DNA of 64,000 nt from Chionoecetes opilio (taxonomy: Eukaryota > Arthropoda > Malacostraca > Decapoda > Majidae). The notes beneath the pieces are model-generated. The model ran no database searches and was not told where the DNA came from. It worked only from the letters and a program-made list of their open reading frames with translations. The stretch is taken from positions 58,501-122,500 of the forward strand of contig JACEEZ010026180.1 in NCBI GenBank assembly GCA_016584305.1, in the 5' to 3' direction. Positions 10,982 to 21,912 of the stretch are shown here, in pieces (position 1 is the first letter of the stretch; each line of letters opens with the position of its first letter). The position numbers were made by a program, and so were the translations under genes.

Positions 10982-11824
10982 TTATCGCTAGTTTGGAACC
11001 AAAACTATCGGCGATACCGCTGAATCGATAACGCGGGGGAAAAAATTGTTGGATAACCGAAAACCCGATATCGTTATCGCGATAACGCCCACCTATGGGT
11101 GTGCGTCAGCATTCGTTACTCGTTCGTCGAGCGGGCTGGACCAACGCTATGCATTCGTTGTCATTCGCTATGTGCGTCGGGATTTTTGTGCATGCACAAA
11201 AATGTGCACGGAGCTCGACGCATGAATGTACACGCCAGAAGGACGCCAGACACATGCAGAGCACGTTGGACCAACGCCAGACACACGCGGAGCACACGCT
11301 GGGTATTCGTTGTATGTTCGTCGGCTGAGGTCTAGCGAACTCCTTAGCTTCTCCCAAATCCTGACAAAAGTTGGGCGCACAACAACGCACTGATCTTATT
11401 TTCCATTTTTTATTAATTTTCAATGCGTGGGCCGTGCGTTGCGTATGTGTGACTGGGCCTTAAGGAGTTCGTTAGACCTCAGCCGACGAACATACAACGA
11501 ATACCCAGCGTGTGCTCCGCGTGTGTCTGGCGTTGTTCCAACGCGCTCTGCGTGTGTCTGGCGTCCTTCTGGCGTGTACATTCATGCGTCGAGCTCCGCG
11601 CACATTTTTGTGCTTGCACAAAAATCCAGACGCACACAGCGAATGACAACGAATGCATAGCGTTGGTCCAGCGCGCTCGACGAACGAGTAACGAATGCTG
11701 ACGTACACCTAGCGAACGACAACGCACTGGCCAAAATTGCTAATTTTTCAGTGCGCGGGCCGTGCGTCGTGTATTACGACTGGGCCTTTAGCTTCTCCCA
11801 AATCCTGGGGCGACTGGGCCTTAA

Positions 11825-12329
11825 AGGGACCGCCCACCCTAAATCTTGTTTACAGATGGATCTTGCTGTAAATTTTATGAGTTATTTAGGGCTAAGTAAG
11901 GACTTTAAAAATATAAGTTTCATTTAGATCTGGCAAATAGTTTTTAGCAAAAAAAAAAAAATGTAAAAAAAGGAGGAAAATTAGGCTGAATTGAATTGCT
12001 TTCAGCTCGTAGGATTATTGGTAGATTTCTTTTATTTTATAACCATTAACTCTTCTACTTATGACGAAAGATTATATGGTGTGGTTTTCCTTTATCTTTC
12101 TTTATCACCAAGAAATAAAATTTTGGAAAATGTTGAAAAATTTCCAACAAAAATCAGTTTGAAACACTAGTGCCATGTTCCTAATTGACATAAACAAAAA
12201 AACTTCTATACTTTTCTTTGTGTTCTATACAGCTATCCATTGATACCTCAAATGTACAGATCGGATAAAAACTGACGAAGGAGTAGGGAATATAAGTATA
12301 AGAATAACTCATTTTTCAGAAACAAGCCC

Positions 12330-12366
<37 letters not shown>

Positions 12367-12645
12367 TAAACGACATAAGTAATCACTAAAATGCATCAGA
12401 AAACTCAAAAAAAGCATTATAATTGATATTTTATCGTCAAAACAGATGTAAACAAACTAGGCGTGGTGCGGGGGGGAGGGAGGTGGGGGATTTAAACCCC
12501 TTTAAATATCCTTTTATGGGACAAACTATAAATCAAGTGTTTTGCCCAAGGCCACAGCTACCATAATATGACTTAAATAATATGACTTAAAAGGATTTTC
12601 GATATATTTTATGAATTTTCGATATATTCAGGGTGGGCGGTCCCC
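11825..12645. mobile_element. G: TTAA-type non-autonomous element next to F
   Basis: The left end AGGGACCGCCCACCCT and right end AGGGTGGGCGGTCCCC are inverted repeats, flanked by TTAA at 11821-11824 (shared with F) and 12646-12649. F and G therefore sit back to back in one TTAA of the RTE LINE. AT-rich interior with a T-run at about 12338-12364; no ORF. Confidence 0.75.
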
Positions 12646-12649
12646 TTAA

Positions 12650-12957
12650 CACCAAGATCACTGATCTTGTTTTTGCCGATGATGCAGTAATCTTTGCTGA
12701 GTCGCTGGAGGTCTTGGTGATGGCTCTCGAGGCGCTGTACGAGGAGGCAAAGCCTTTGGGACTTGAGGTCTCCTGGCTTAAGACCAAGGTCCAGGTGTTT
12801 GGAAGCTTACTAGATGAAACAGTACAGTCTGTTCATGCGGGCAGCGAGGATATTGAGATCTTGGAAAGTTTTACATACCTTGGTTGCGCAGTCCATAATG
12901 ATGGTGGGTCACGTCAAGAAGTCTTATAGAGGATTGGCATAGCCCACAGTGTTATGG
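12650..12957 (+). pseudogene. RTE-like LINE reverse transcriptase, second part
   Basis: The frame resumes right after the TTAA with NTKITDLVFADDAVIFAESL (motif C, FADD) followed by EVLVMALEALYEEAKPLGLE and the thumb-region block SFTYLGCAVHNDGGSRQEVL. Removing F, G and the extra TTAA copies joins this in frame to GASLV at 8006. The rest of the 3' domain is decayed or absent after about 12960. Confidence 0.85.
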
Positions 12958-13559
12958 TCGCTCAGCCTTTAGTACACTAGGGTCCCACACAGAACGAGAA
13001 GTCGGTCGATAAACTAGTTCGTTCTATGTGAATTCGCTCTATGTGAAACACACGAGCTCAAGATCGTGCTCGAGTGATGTAAACATTTAAAGGCTCGTGT
13101 GAAGAACAACAAATTACCCTAGAATAAACCTAAAGAAGGAGGATGAAGACATCACATGGGAGTTCAACAAGCTGCCCAGGGGGGAGATGCTGAGAAGTGT
13201 CTTAGAGGTAAGGCGAAAAGAGCGCCTTACCCGTCTTCAGGCGCTTTTGTAACGGCCTGGCTAAGGCACCGGCTCAGGTCTATGTACAAACGATAATTCA
13301 GGCGCCTGTTCCTTGCCTTACATCTCCAACGCCTAAGGCGTGGGCGTGGTCTGAGAATCCTACTAGCCAATCATGTTGCCTGTCTGAGCACTGCTTAGGC
13401 AGCTTCAACCAATCACAAGGCTTGAACACTTTTCCACTGAAACAATAATTTTTGTGCCTTCCTCCCTCACACCTGCACTAAGGCGAAGTGCAACACTCGC
13501 CCCCGCCAAAAAGCTGTTTCGTCACAAGTTTGACGTTCATCGCAGGTTTTGACCACCTA
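12958..13559. other. Unclassified repeats
   Basis: No gene seen. 12990-13110 contains imperfect short inverted words around ACGAGCTCAAGATCG. 13205-13320 has repeated AAGGCGC/GCGCCTTA words that recur in inverse near 14140-14270, suggesting a decayed inverted-repeat element spanning about 13200-14280. Confidence 0.35.
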
Positions 13560-13870
13560 TAAATTTTTGCATTGGGACGTGCCACATACCATGATAATTG
13601 GAAAACTGTGCTGATTCCGAGACTGAGTGAACATTTATTCAAGCAAAATTACAGGAATAAGAAGGAGTTGAATAAAAAAAGGTGAAAGATTTTTTTTTTT
13701 TATACACGATTTCATTTTGCTCATCATATTATAGGTATAGTTTACTGTAATTTGTATGCATTCATGATATGCACTAATGTCTCGTGAAGATGATGGTATG
13801 TTCAGTTGCCCTAAATATTATCTGGTAGTATGATAATACCGTGTAGTAGTACAACATTTTAGTGCGGGCA
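13560..13870 (+). repeat. Diverged relative of one arm of palindrome P3
   Basis: Text such as GTGCCACATACCA, TTCATGATATGCA, GATGATGGTATGTTCAG and GTAGTACAACATTT follows the same order as GTGCTACATACCA ... GTACAACATTT in the right arm of the palindrome at 42498..43950. It appears as a single arm here. Similarity was judged by eye. Confidence 0.5.
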
Positions 13871-14385
13871 GAGCACCCTCCCTGACACTTGTCTCGGCAC
13901 ACCCAAGCAGTCGCTCCGCCCGCCGTCCGCCCAACCAAACCTTGCAAAACACATTTCTATCGCCAACATTTAACACCCTAGTGCCACATTTAGTCTTCCA
14001 CGATCGATTCATACACACCTTGCAACAGTATTATTACGTAAACACCAATTGTTACGTTGTAGCAACTGTAACAAGGCTGTATTTGCCTTCTAAACAGAAG
14101 ATGAACGTCTGTCAAAGGCCAACAGCAGCTCAATAAGGCATGGTCGGACCATGCCTTAGTTTCAGCGCCTTAAGCGGTGCCAATAACGCGGCTTTCTCGA
14201 CTGAGCATAGGTGGTAGGAGCAGTTTGCCTTAATCACAGGTGCCCCAGTGGATACGGCGCCTTAGCTTGCTTTCAGCACCCGGCCCGTGGAACCTAGATA
14301 GTGTTAAATAGGGCCTGAGCAGGGTTGTGTTCCTCGGTAGAGAGATATTAGAATTTGTGTACGGAATTATTATTATTTTTTCAAC

Positions 14386-14544
14386 ATGGATGAGACCCCA
14401 AAGACAGGTAAAGAGCTTAGGATAACCCAATTGGACTTCGCAGGGCTTGATGATGAAATTAAGAAGGGAACTTTGCACTCCAGAGTGGTTAGGGTGGAAG
14501 AGGAGGGAGACAGGACTAGACTAGACGTGAAGAGACTGATTTAA
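14386..14544 (+). other. Small open frame cut by a TTAA element
   Basis: A 52-codon frame from ATG at 14386 (starts MDETPKTGKELRITQLDFAG, charged, no domain recognised) ends in a TAA formed by the TTAA target of the element at 14545. It could be the start of a longer retroelement or host frame that was truncated, but nothing downstream of 15688 confirms this. Confidence 0.25.
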
Positions 14545-15684
14545 GGGGAGCATCACACCATTTCTTAATTACCGGTGGATTGTCATGATTTTTTTTATGT
14601 CAAGAGTATACTAATGCCGAAATAATCCTAGCTCATTTTCAGATCCATAGGTCGGTCGATACATAACGACAAAAATATAATAAAAAAAGAAAAGAAATGC
14701 AACTCTTAATAACGTTCTTATCCAATGACTTGCACTGATGAAAAAAATACCAAATATGCATTACAACATATCCAAACTATTCATCTTATAAGAATTTTGA
14801 ATTTAATTCTTCTTAAGTGTTTCGCAATTTTTTTTGTTTTTTCGATCTCTTAAATGTATTTGCCATTATTTGCAAATTTTTACCCAAATTGAAAAAAAAA
14901 CGAAAGAAGAGAAAATCACATCTTTATTTCTCTCCCTAATGATATATTTTTTATTAAATTCGGTACAATAGTGGCGAAGTAATTAAAGGAAAACTGGAAA
15001 AAGGCAAATTTTTCAGTAGAGAGGTTTAAAGGCGCGCAGTTTAAAAATCCGCGTGCCCTTTAAACCTCGAGGCTCAGTGAATCTGAGCAGATGCTGGTTT
15101 GTTTGTTTACTCTCGCAGCCACGCTTTCTATCACTCTTGAATTGCTATATGACATAGCTGGTATCTGGTCCCCCCTTTTGCAAAAGGCATTAGTCACAAA
15201 AGGGTGCTAGCTGTCAGACGCGCATGGACAGTTTGCTGAACTACAGCCAGCATTCTCTCTCTGAGCCACTTTATGCCTTGATGTCCTCGGCATGGTGGTG
15301 GAGGAGGTAGAGAGCGTGAGGTAGATCAATCCTGCTCTGAATAAATGGTAAATGGTCTGGAGGGAGCAGGAATGGTGGAAGGCTGAGAGACGGGCAGCGA
15401 CACCCGGCTTCTCCCTCTACTCCCTCACTACTGAGGCCTTGAGACGACCCTCTGTCTCACACAGAGGGACTGAGAGGTGCCAGTTTGCCTATGCCAGTGA
15501 ATATCATAACAAAAATTGTACGGATATTTTTCGGGGGAAGGGGGAGGAGAAAATCTGCCATAACTTTTAATTTTTCTTCTTTCTTTATAATACTTTGTCA
15601 CAAGCTTGCTCAAGTGTTCAACTACGCATGATAATTTTTTCTAATATTTATATTTTTTTCGGAAATATTCGTGTGACGCTCCCC
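14545..15684. mobile_element. J: TTAA-type element with GGGGAGCATCACAC ends
   Basis: Left end GGGGAGCATCACAC, right end GTGTGACGCTCCCC. Flanks are TTAA (14541-14544) and TTGA (15685-15688), a mutated copy. The AT-rich interior has no convincing transposase. Its ends differ from those of F, G and K, so it is a separate family. Confidence 0.65.
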
Positions 15685-15890
15685 TTGAGGCCCAGAACGT
15701 AATTTCCATTATTATTTGGGTACCATTAGAGGATTTTTAGTGAATATAAGCAGTATTTTATAGATATCACCTGTTTAGTATCTTTGCTGACTATCTAATT
15801 TGGTATATTAAATTACTTTTCGTGATTTTATGGCTCGACAACATATGATTTTTTTATAACAAAGGAAAAATCTGGGCGTGAAGGGGTTAA

Positions 15891-16765
15891 AGTAATCGTC
15901 CAGACCATTTCATCATTCCTGATTTAATGCAGTCAAAATATAGCCATGATCGAGTATATCAACAATATGTTGTCACATTTTGCATCCAGTCACCCGTTTT
16001 TAAATGATCCGCATTCAAAATCTGTAAATTCCCCGAGCTCTCAAAACACAACTGGCGACCAGCAGACGACGCACCACGGCTCGGCGACGTCACAACAGTA
16101 AGCCTCCCAGCCCTGCCTGATACAGATGCGCGGAGACTCGGAGAAAAATGTAGTACTTGGGGAATTTTGGGTGTTTCTGATATATTTTTTGTGCTATGTG
16201 GCATGTACTTGCATCCTATGTGGGTGCAGCGTGGGGGCTGTGCCTTTCCCGAGAGCTTAGCACCCATTTGCAAACTGTGGGGCGACGATATATGTGTGCA
16301 GATGTGTGGAGCACGTCCTCGTAGTAGAGAGGCCACCGAGATGAGAGGGCTCGCTACTATCCGCTGCTCCACACGTCTGCACACATATCGTCGCCGTATG
16401 GGTTGTGAATGGGTGCTAAGCTCTCGGGAAGGGCACAGCTTTCTTGCTGTGCCCATGCAGGATGCAAGTATGTGCCGTGTTGCACAAAAAATATACCAGA
16501 AGCACCCGAGATTCTTCAGGTACTGTATTTTTCTCTGAGTCTCCGTGTGTCTGTGTCGGGCGGGGCTGGGAGGCTTACTCATGTGACGTCGCCAGCAAGT
16601 TTCGCGCCACGGCTGGAATGTGGCTGTTGTTTTTCCCGCGCTTCTTACAAAAGTCATGTTTTTAGGGAAATAAGGCGTGAACATGAATAATTTTTTGTGG
16701 ATTAGGTATTTTGAATGAGCATTCAACATAATTATGCAAAGAAAAAATGGGTCTGGACGATTACT
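15891..16765. mobile_element. K1: TTAA-type element with palindromic interior
   Basis: Terminal repeats AGTAATCGTCCAGACC and GGTCTGGACGATTACT are flanked by TTAA (15887-15890 and 16766-16769). The interior is a foldback: about 16110-16310 pairs with about 16360-16560 (for example GGGTGCAGCGTGGGGGCTGT against the CACAGC...GCAGG complement). A second copy with the same ends lies at 62379..63624. Long open frames on both strands are products of the inverted repeat. Confidence 0.75.
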
Positions 16766-16799
16766 TTAAGAGTTGGAATGTATGAAGTGTTTAGTTGAT

Positions 16800-17590
16800 G
16801 GTTTGAAAAGTAGCTGACGAAGTGGAAGGTCTGAAAGTAGAACTAAATTAACTAAAAAGAAAGGAAAAGCAAAATTTAAAGGAAAAAGAAGAGTTAAAAA
16901 AAGAGATGGATAAATTGAAAAAGGAGAATATTGAACTTAAAGTAAAATGTGAAAATGGAGAAAAAATGGTCAAACAACAAGTGGAAAATGTGATGAAAGG
17001 TGGTGAATAACTGGAATAAAGAAAAAGAGAAAGCTAAAGTAGACTTTAAAGAAGTTATAGAACACCAAAACATAGAGCAAAGTGAACATGTTAAGAAAGA
17101 AGTAGTAAAAGAGTTGAAAACTAATGAGAATTTAATAAGGGATGTAGCAGAGAAGAAAAAATGTGTGATTATTTTTGGACTGGGAGAAGAATATCTTGTT
17201 TAGATTAAAGAGAGAAAGTGAAAAAGTAAAAACAGTAAAGGACGTTTTGATGAAAATTAATAATGAGGAAGAAGAGGCAAGATTTGTAGATGAAGTGGAA
17301 GAAGTAGTAAGATAGGGACCTTATGCAGAAGGCAAAGAAAGACCGATAAAACTAAGACTAAAATCACAGACGGCAACAGAAGAAGTTTTTGAGAGAGCCT
17401 TCAGACTGAGATCAACTGCAGATTTCAGGGAAGTCTATATAGAAGAAGCACTGAATGAAGAAGATAGGAAAAAGTTGAAAGAAATCCATGAAGAAGTAAA
17501 ACAGAAAAATGAAGAAAGAATGGAGGAAGAAAAAGCAACTTTTTTGGGGAGGGTTCTGAACGAAAGAGTGAGAAGGTGGTATATAAAGAA
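16800..17590 (+). pseudogene. LINE ORF1 remnant (coiled coil, RRM-like)
   Basis: Lys/Glu-rich heptad-like sequence (KEKEELKKEMDKLKKENIEL at about 16890; KVDFKEVIEHQNIEQSEHVK at about 17040) is followed by KKKCVIIFGLGEE, a beta-strand motif typical of LINE ORF1 RNA-binding domains. Several stops and shifts. ORF1 proteins coat the LINE RNA. Confidence 0.6.
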
Positions 17591-17639
17591 CAAAAAATAA
17601 AGGAATATAGAGTGAGGAAAAATTATGCAAAAAAAGAAA

Positions 17640-18155
17640 TGAAAGTGATGTATACAAATAATATAAATATAGATGGAACTATACCAAGAAGGCTAGAACT
17701 AAAAGATTACTTAATAAATAAAGATCCAGACGTAGTGTGTTTAACAAAAACTAAATTAGTAAAGGAAGATCAAGTGATACTAAGCAACAAATATAACATG
17801 TGGAGAAGGGACAGAAGTGGTAGAAGAGGTGGTGGAGTTATGATACTGACAAAATTAGGGGTGAAGGTAAGAAAAGTGGAGTATGGAGAAAGAAGAGCTG
17901 AAATAGTGAGTGTACAAATAGAAGTCAGAAATAGAGAAACAAGACAATAGTGGCAACATATGTACCACCCAGAACAAATACCTGGAACAAGGAAGAACAT
18001 GAGAAAGTATTAGAAGACACCTTGAAGTACTTCAACAAAATAGTCAAGCATAGTGAAAAGATACTGCTGGTTGGAGACTTTAACTGCAAAGAAGTAAAAT
18101 GGGAGACATTTGAAGAAGGAAATTAAAATACCTGGGGAGATAGATTGTTGAAACT
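17640..18155 (+). pseudogene. LINE ORF2 endonuclease remnant
   Basis: The frame opens with MKVMYTNNINIDGTIPRRLE and DPDVVCLTKTKL (EEP-type, where E is usual at the second Thr of the ETKL motif, so one catalytic position is altered). It continues with RRDRSGRRGGGVMILTK, then after a frameshift VATYVPPRTNTWN and ILLVGDFNCKEVKWE (the GDFN motif). This domain nicks target DNA in LINE integration. Cut at 18161 by insertion X. Confidence 0.75.
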
Positions 18156-18161
18156 GTGTTA

Positions 18162-18815
18162 GTGCCACCACTGTTACCACTGTTAGTGCCTCGTTCTTGC
18201 TAAGCACCGTTTGCCATGCACGTTGGTCATGCATGGGTTGGAATAATCAGTTGGTTATCTTTCTTGGTTTTAATAAAGGATAACAAAGTACTTTCATTCA
18301 CTTGTAGTATTCAGGGACTCTCACTTTCACTCTTGTGTTCACTCGCATGTAGAATGTTCAATGTCTCTCACTCTGTCTCTCGTGTTCACTCTGTCTCACG
18401 GATCTTTGAATCATGAGGTGGCCTCGCACACTCAGTCACGTTTGTGTCTTTCGAGGACCAAAAGTTATCTGCCCAAAAAGTGAGTCTTTTCACAACTAAC
18501 CTAAAAACATGACGTCACGTCACGTCATGTTTTGGAGCTACCAATAAGAGACAAGACATACACTGTCCTCCCTTTCTCTTCAGCCAATCATGAAAGGCAA
18601 GGAAAGGCTGAATTTACACTTTTCGTTATCTAAACCTTAATCTTTGTTTTGACAAGCAGGAAGAATTATCGGTTTTACAAGAATTCTGGCGTACATTTTC
18701 TTGCTCTCTCTCTCGCTAATAAATCAATCTAGCTAACTTATTTCTATCCTTATTCAGACTAAAACACCTATTACAATTGACAGTGGAATATAGGGAACAC
18801 GAAAACCTCAAATTG
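18162..18815. mobile_element. Insertion X in LINE ORF2, unclassified
   Basis: A 654-bp block between two copies of CTGTGTTA (18154-18161 and 18816-18823) interrupts LINE coding sequence. It is richer in C/T than its surroundings and contains AATAAA words (near 18269 and 18720). An 8-bp duplication would suit hAT, but no terminal inverted repeats are clear. A solo LTR is the other option. Confidence 0.4.
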
Positions 18816-18823
18816 CTGTGTTA

Positions 18824-19689
18824 CAAAGGATAGACTAGTAAATGAATCATTATGGGTGCCCCATTGGAAATGACCAATACTCTAGAAATGGAGCAAGAGG
18901 AAATATAGGAGGAACATGAATTGTACAAAGGCAGAAGAGGCTTTGAAAACTAGCATGGAAGAGCTGAAAAAATACCATGAAGAAATTGACTGGGAGAAAT
19001 GAAAGGAGTGACCGTGTGCAAGTGAATACAAAATTTTCAGAGCATATATGAGAAAGCAGTTGAAAAACACATACAAACTACCTACAACCAGAGAAAAGGG
19101 AAAGAAAGATGGTTCAATGGAAGATGTAGAGGCAAAGAGAAAAGGGATGAGGCATGGAAAAAGTAAAGAAATATCGACCAAGAAAAAGAAGACTATAAAT
19201 TAGCAAGAAATGAATGTGTGCATAAGGAGAGAGGAAAGAGAGTTATGGATAGGATATAGTTGAAAAGTGTAGGACAGAACCAAACGTTCTACAGATTTAT
19301 CAATGGAAGAATCAGCATAAGGACAGAGGATAGAGATGGTTTCACTCATTATTTTTATCCAAATTAATGAGTGAATCCCTAATATAAACTTCAGCTAGTA
19401 TTCACACAAGAATCAGAATTCAACAAACGCAAAGAGAAAAGTCAGAAGGAGTGGAAAATAAAAATAAGAGAGTGAAGTTTGTGAATTGTTAAAGAAATTT
19501 ATTGGAGGAAGGAAGCAATAGGACCAACAAATGTCGGGTTATGTTTAAAAGAGTGCAGAAAGCAGTTGGTTGAAGCAATATATGATATAATAAAGTGCTC
19601 ATTAACAAGATAACAGGAACTACCACGTGTAGGCCTCGCGGCCTCTTGTAGCTTCCTTATTTTCTTATGTTCTTATGTTCTTATAAGTT
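18824..19689 (+). pseudogene. LINE ORF2 connector between endonuclease and RT, with a repeat-tail fragment
   Basis: Heavily broken frames (EEALKTSMEELKKYHEEIDW at about 18930; KIFRAYMRKQLKNTYKL at about 19030) fit the region preceding LINE RT. At about 19625-19684 a fragment with GGCCTCGCGGCCTCTTGTAG followed by TTCTTATG repeats is inserted; it resembles the 3' tail of another retroposon. Confidence 0.5.
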
Positions 19690-20409
19690 CCAAAAGAGTG
19701 GCAGAGAGCAGATATAGTGCCAATATATAAAAATGGGAAGAAGGATCCACTAAATTTTAGACCAGTGTCATTAACTAGCACAGTATGCAAGATATGTGAG
19801 AAAATAATAAAGAAGGAATGGACGGAATACTTAGAAATTAAAGGTATAGTAACAGACCGGCAGTATGGTTTTAGGAAAAAGAGATCATGTGTGACCAACT
19901 TAATAAGCTTTTACTGAAAAGTAATTGATACAACACAAGAAAGAGATTGATGGGCAAACTGTGTATATCTAGATCTTAAAAAAGCATTTGATAAAGTTCC
20001 ACATGAGACTACTTTGGAAAATGGAAAATATAGGAGAAATCACAGGGGTGATCAAAACCTGGATGGAAAGTTATCTGAGAGGAAGATAAATGAGAACAGT
20101 AGTTAAGGATGCAAAGTCTGAATGGAGATATGCATTTAGTGGGTTACCACAAGGATCAGTGTTGGCACCAAGAATGTTCACGATTTACGTTAATGACATG
20201 ACGGAGGAAATAAATAGTCATACAGTAAAAGCCTTATAACTCGGCACGATAGGGGCTCTGGCCCTTGCCGAGTTATTCAATGTGCCGAGTTATGCAATGT
20301 CCTCCTCTGATATGGGTAATAATAAATAAAAAAAAAAAAAAAAAAAAAAAAAAAACAGGTAAATACAGTACTGTAAAAGCATAAAAACTACACTTACCAG
20401 TGAACGGGT

Positions 20410-20579
20410 AGAATGGGATGTACTGGATTTGATATCAAACTCAGCACAAATAGCACGCATGGACACACCTGCATCCATCCTTGCCAGCACTTTCACCTTT
20501 TTCTGCAGGCTCAGGGCCTCAGGCTCTTCAATTTCATACCCTTCCTGCTGGATACACCCTTGCATGATGGAGCTGACAT
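20410..20579 (-). pseudogene. Tigger/CENP-B-type HTH N-terminus, left arm of B1
   Basis: From ATG at 20579: MSAPSCKGVSSRKGMKLKSL, then after a small in-arm duplication SLQKKVKVLARMDAGVSMRA and ICAEFDIKSSTS. This is the psq/CENP-B-like N-terminal HTH of pogo/Tigger transposases (LSLEEKVKVL...IAKEF pattern). No DDE domain. Confidence 0.65.
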
Positions 20580-20998
20580 CTTGATATACAGTACTGTATG
20601 ATGTAATCCCAAAACACGTAAAATAGGTGGCAAATTAAAGCAAAGGTCAGGAACCAGTGCGTAGGCTGCGCCATGTTTTTGTCGTCCAAGCACCGTCTTG
20701 GATTACGAATCTCAATCCAATAACACTTGCTGAAATGTGTGTTATACTACTTTGTGATATTGTTTGCAATGTTTTGCATTGATTATTATTTCGGCTCCTA
20801 CCAAGCTTGTTGTGTTTTTGAAGCAGAAACCAATCCTTTTTCAATTTCGACAAAAAACTGAATTCGTATCCAAGACGGTGCTTTGACGACATAAACACGG
20901 CTCAGCTGATAGCCTACACGCTGGTTCCCGACCTTTGCTTTACTTTGCCACCTATTTTACGTGTTTTGGGATTACATCATACAGTACTGTATTTCAAG

Positions 20999-21145
20999 AT
21001 GTCAGCTCCATCACACAAGGGTGTCTCCAGCAGGAAGGGAATAAAATTGAAGAGCCTGAGCCTGCAGGAAAAGATCAGAAGGACAAAAATACGACTTTAT
21101 GCGACTGACGATATCCCGAGTGTAAGCGAAGAGATGCAGTTATAA
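20999..21145 (+). pseudogene. Tigger/CENP-B-type HTH N-terminus, right arm of B1
   Basis: From ATG at 20999: MSAPSHKGVSSRKGIKLKSL then SLQEKI, after which the frame diverges and stops at 21145. It is the inverted partner of 20410..20579. Confidence 0.6.
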
Positions 21146-21256
21146 CGTCAATATGCCGAGATACATTATGTTTTGCCGACTTTCTGTTTACATGTTCACA
21201 CAAGAGGTTGTGAGGGCATGATATGCCCAGTGAAAACTATGAGATGCAGTTTAGGT

Positions 21257-21912
21257 GAGGCGGTAGCAGAGTGGTTAGCGTCACCGAGTGGCGTTCTCGA
21301 AGACCTGAGCTCGATCCCGAGTGAGACCCATAAATCCACTTGAAATCTTTCTGCACCGTCGAGTGGCCTAAGAACACCCACATGCCCTGTCCATTAACTC
21401 CACCTTCGACTGTGAGTGCATGGGAGGACACAGGGGGCGGCATGAGCCTCTAATCACAGGCGTCAGTCCAGGGCCGGATTAAGGGGGGGGGGGCTACCGG
21501 GGCTCTAGCCCCAGGGCCCCCACCATATGTATATTAGCTTTAAGCAGTAATAATAGAAACATTGGCAAGTTACAAAACCAAAACATATTTGCCTGTCTCT
21601 GTTTCATCCTTTATCTCTGAATACCAGTCTATGCATTAACAATTCTTTGCCAAACATAGGCCTCAAAATACCCACAAACGTGCTTAATTTTCGTGCGAAT
21701 ATAGGGCCCCCACAAAAGCTGAGCCCCAGGGCCTCCACAGCTCTTGATCCGGCCCTGGGCGTCACTATAACAATCCTGCCTGCGCCACCACGGGCGAGGG
21801 CCAACCATCACAGCCCTCGAGTGAGCCTCCAGGGCCTACCATCCCACCCCTGTAGCTCACTGCCTACACGCGCTATAGGCATAGGTGTGTAAAAAAAAAA
21901 AAAAAAAAAAAA
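21257..21912 (+). mobile_element. tRNA-derived SINE, copy S1, in B1
   Basis: Starts GAGGCGGTAGCAGAGTGGTT (pol III A box TAGCAGAGTGG at about 21264). The B-box-like GCTCGATCCC is at about 21310. A body with CCACATGCCCTG and GGCGGCATGAGCCTCTAATC follows, then a 3' part with CACGGGCGAGGGCCAACCAT, CTATAGGCATAG and an A tail. Interrupted by a hAT MITE (21469..21757). Other copies: S2 25441, S3 55838, S4 48963, S5 60386, and partial S6 28922 and S7 58626. Confidence 0.8.
21469..21757. mobile_element. hAT-like MITE inside SINE S1
   Basis: Terminal CAGGGCCGGAT and ATCCGGCCCTG are inverted. GGCGTCA of the SINE is repeated on both sides (about 21460 and 21758). Intact SINE copies elsewhere lack this block, which confirms an insertion. 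About 289 bp, no ORF. Confidence 0.7.

Larger units (their letters stand above)
8215..11097. mobile_element. H: hAT element nested in F
   Basis: The termini CATAGGTGGGCG and CGCCCACCTATG are inverted, and the perfect 8-bp direct repeat GGTGTGCG flanks them (8207-8214 and 11098-11105), as expected for hAT. Just inside both ends are GATAAC/ATCGATAACC-rich runs. Without the nested element 8562..10981 it is a 463-bp non-autonomous hAT. Confidence 0.8.
8011..11820. mobile_element. F: palindromic TTAA-type element inserted in the RTE LINE
   Basis: Flanked by TTAA at 8007-8010 and 11821-11824. The left end AGGCCCAGTCACACATACGC is mirrored internally at about 11343..11460 (GCGTATGTGTGACTGGGCCT), and the next block (8128-8211 plus 11098-11340) is mirrored at 11461-11790. 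The element is thus two interleaved inverted repeats, with a hAT element inserted at 8215..11097. TTAA duplication suggests piggyBac or Kolobok mobilisation. No transposase of its own is visible; open frames in the arms look like shadows of the repeat. Confidence 0.7.

Noticed and set aside
11095..11727. Several overlapping 60-105 codon frames on both strands
   Set aside because: The same peptides recur in mirror image because the sequence is an inverted repeat; composition is GC-word driven and no domain is recognisable.
15959..16729. 256-codon minus-strand frame
   Set aside because: It spans the K1 foldback, has no recognisable domain, and opposing frames of similar length exist on the other strand.
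21257..21325. tRNA gene
   Set aside because: A- and B-box words are present but the cloverleaf is not complete, and it is the head of a repeated SINE with body and A tail.
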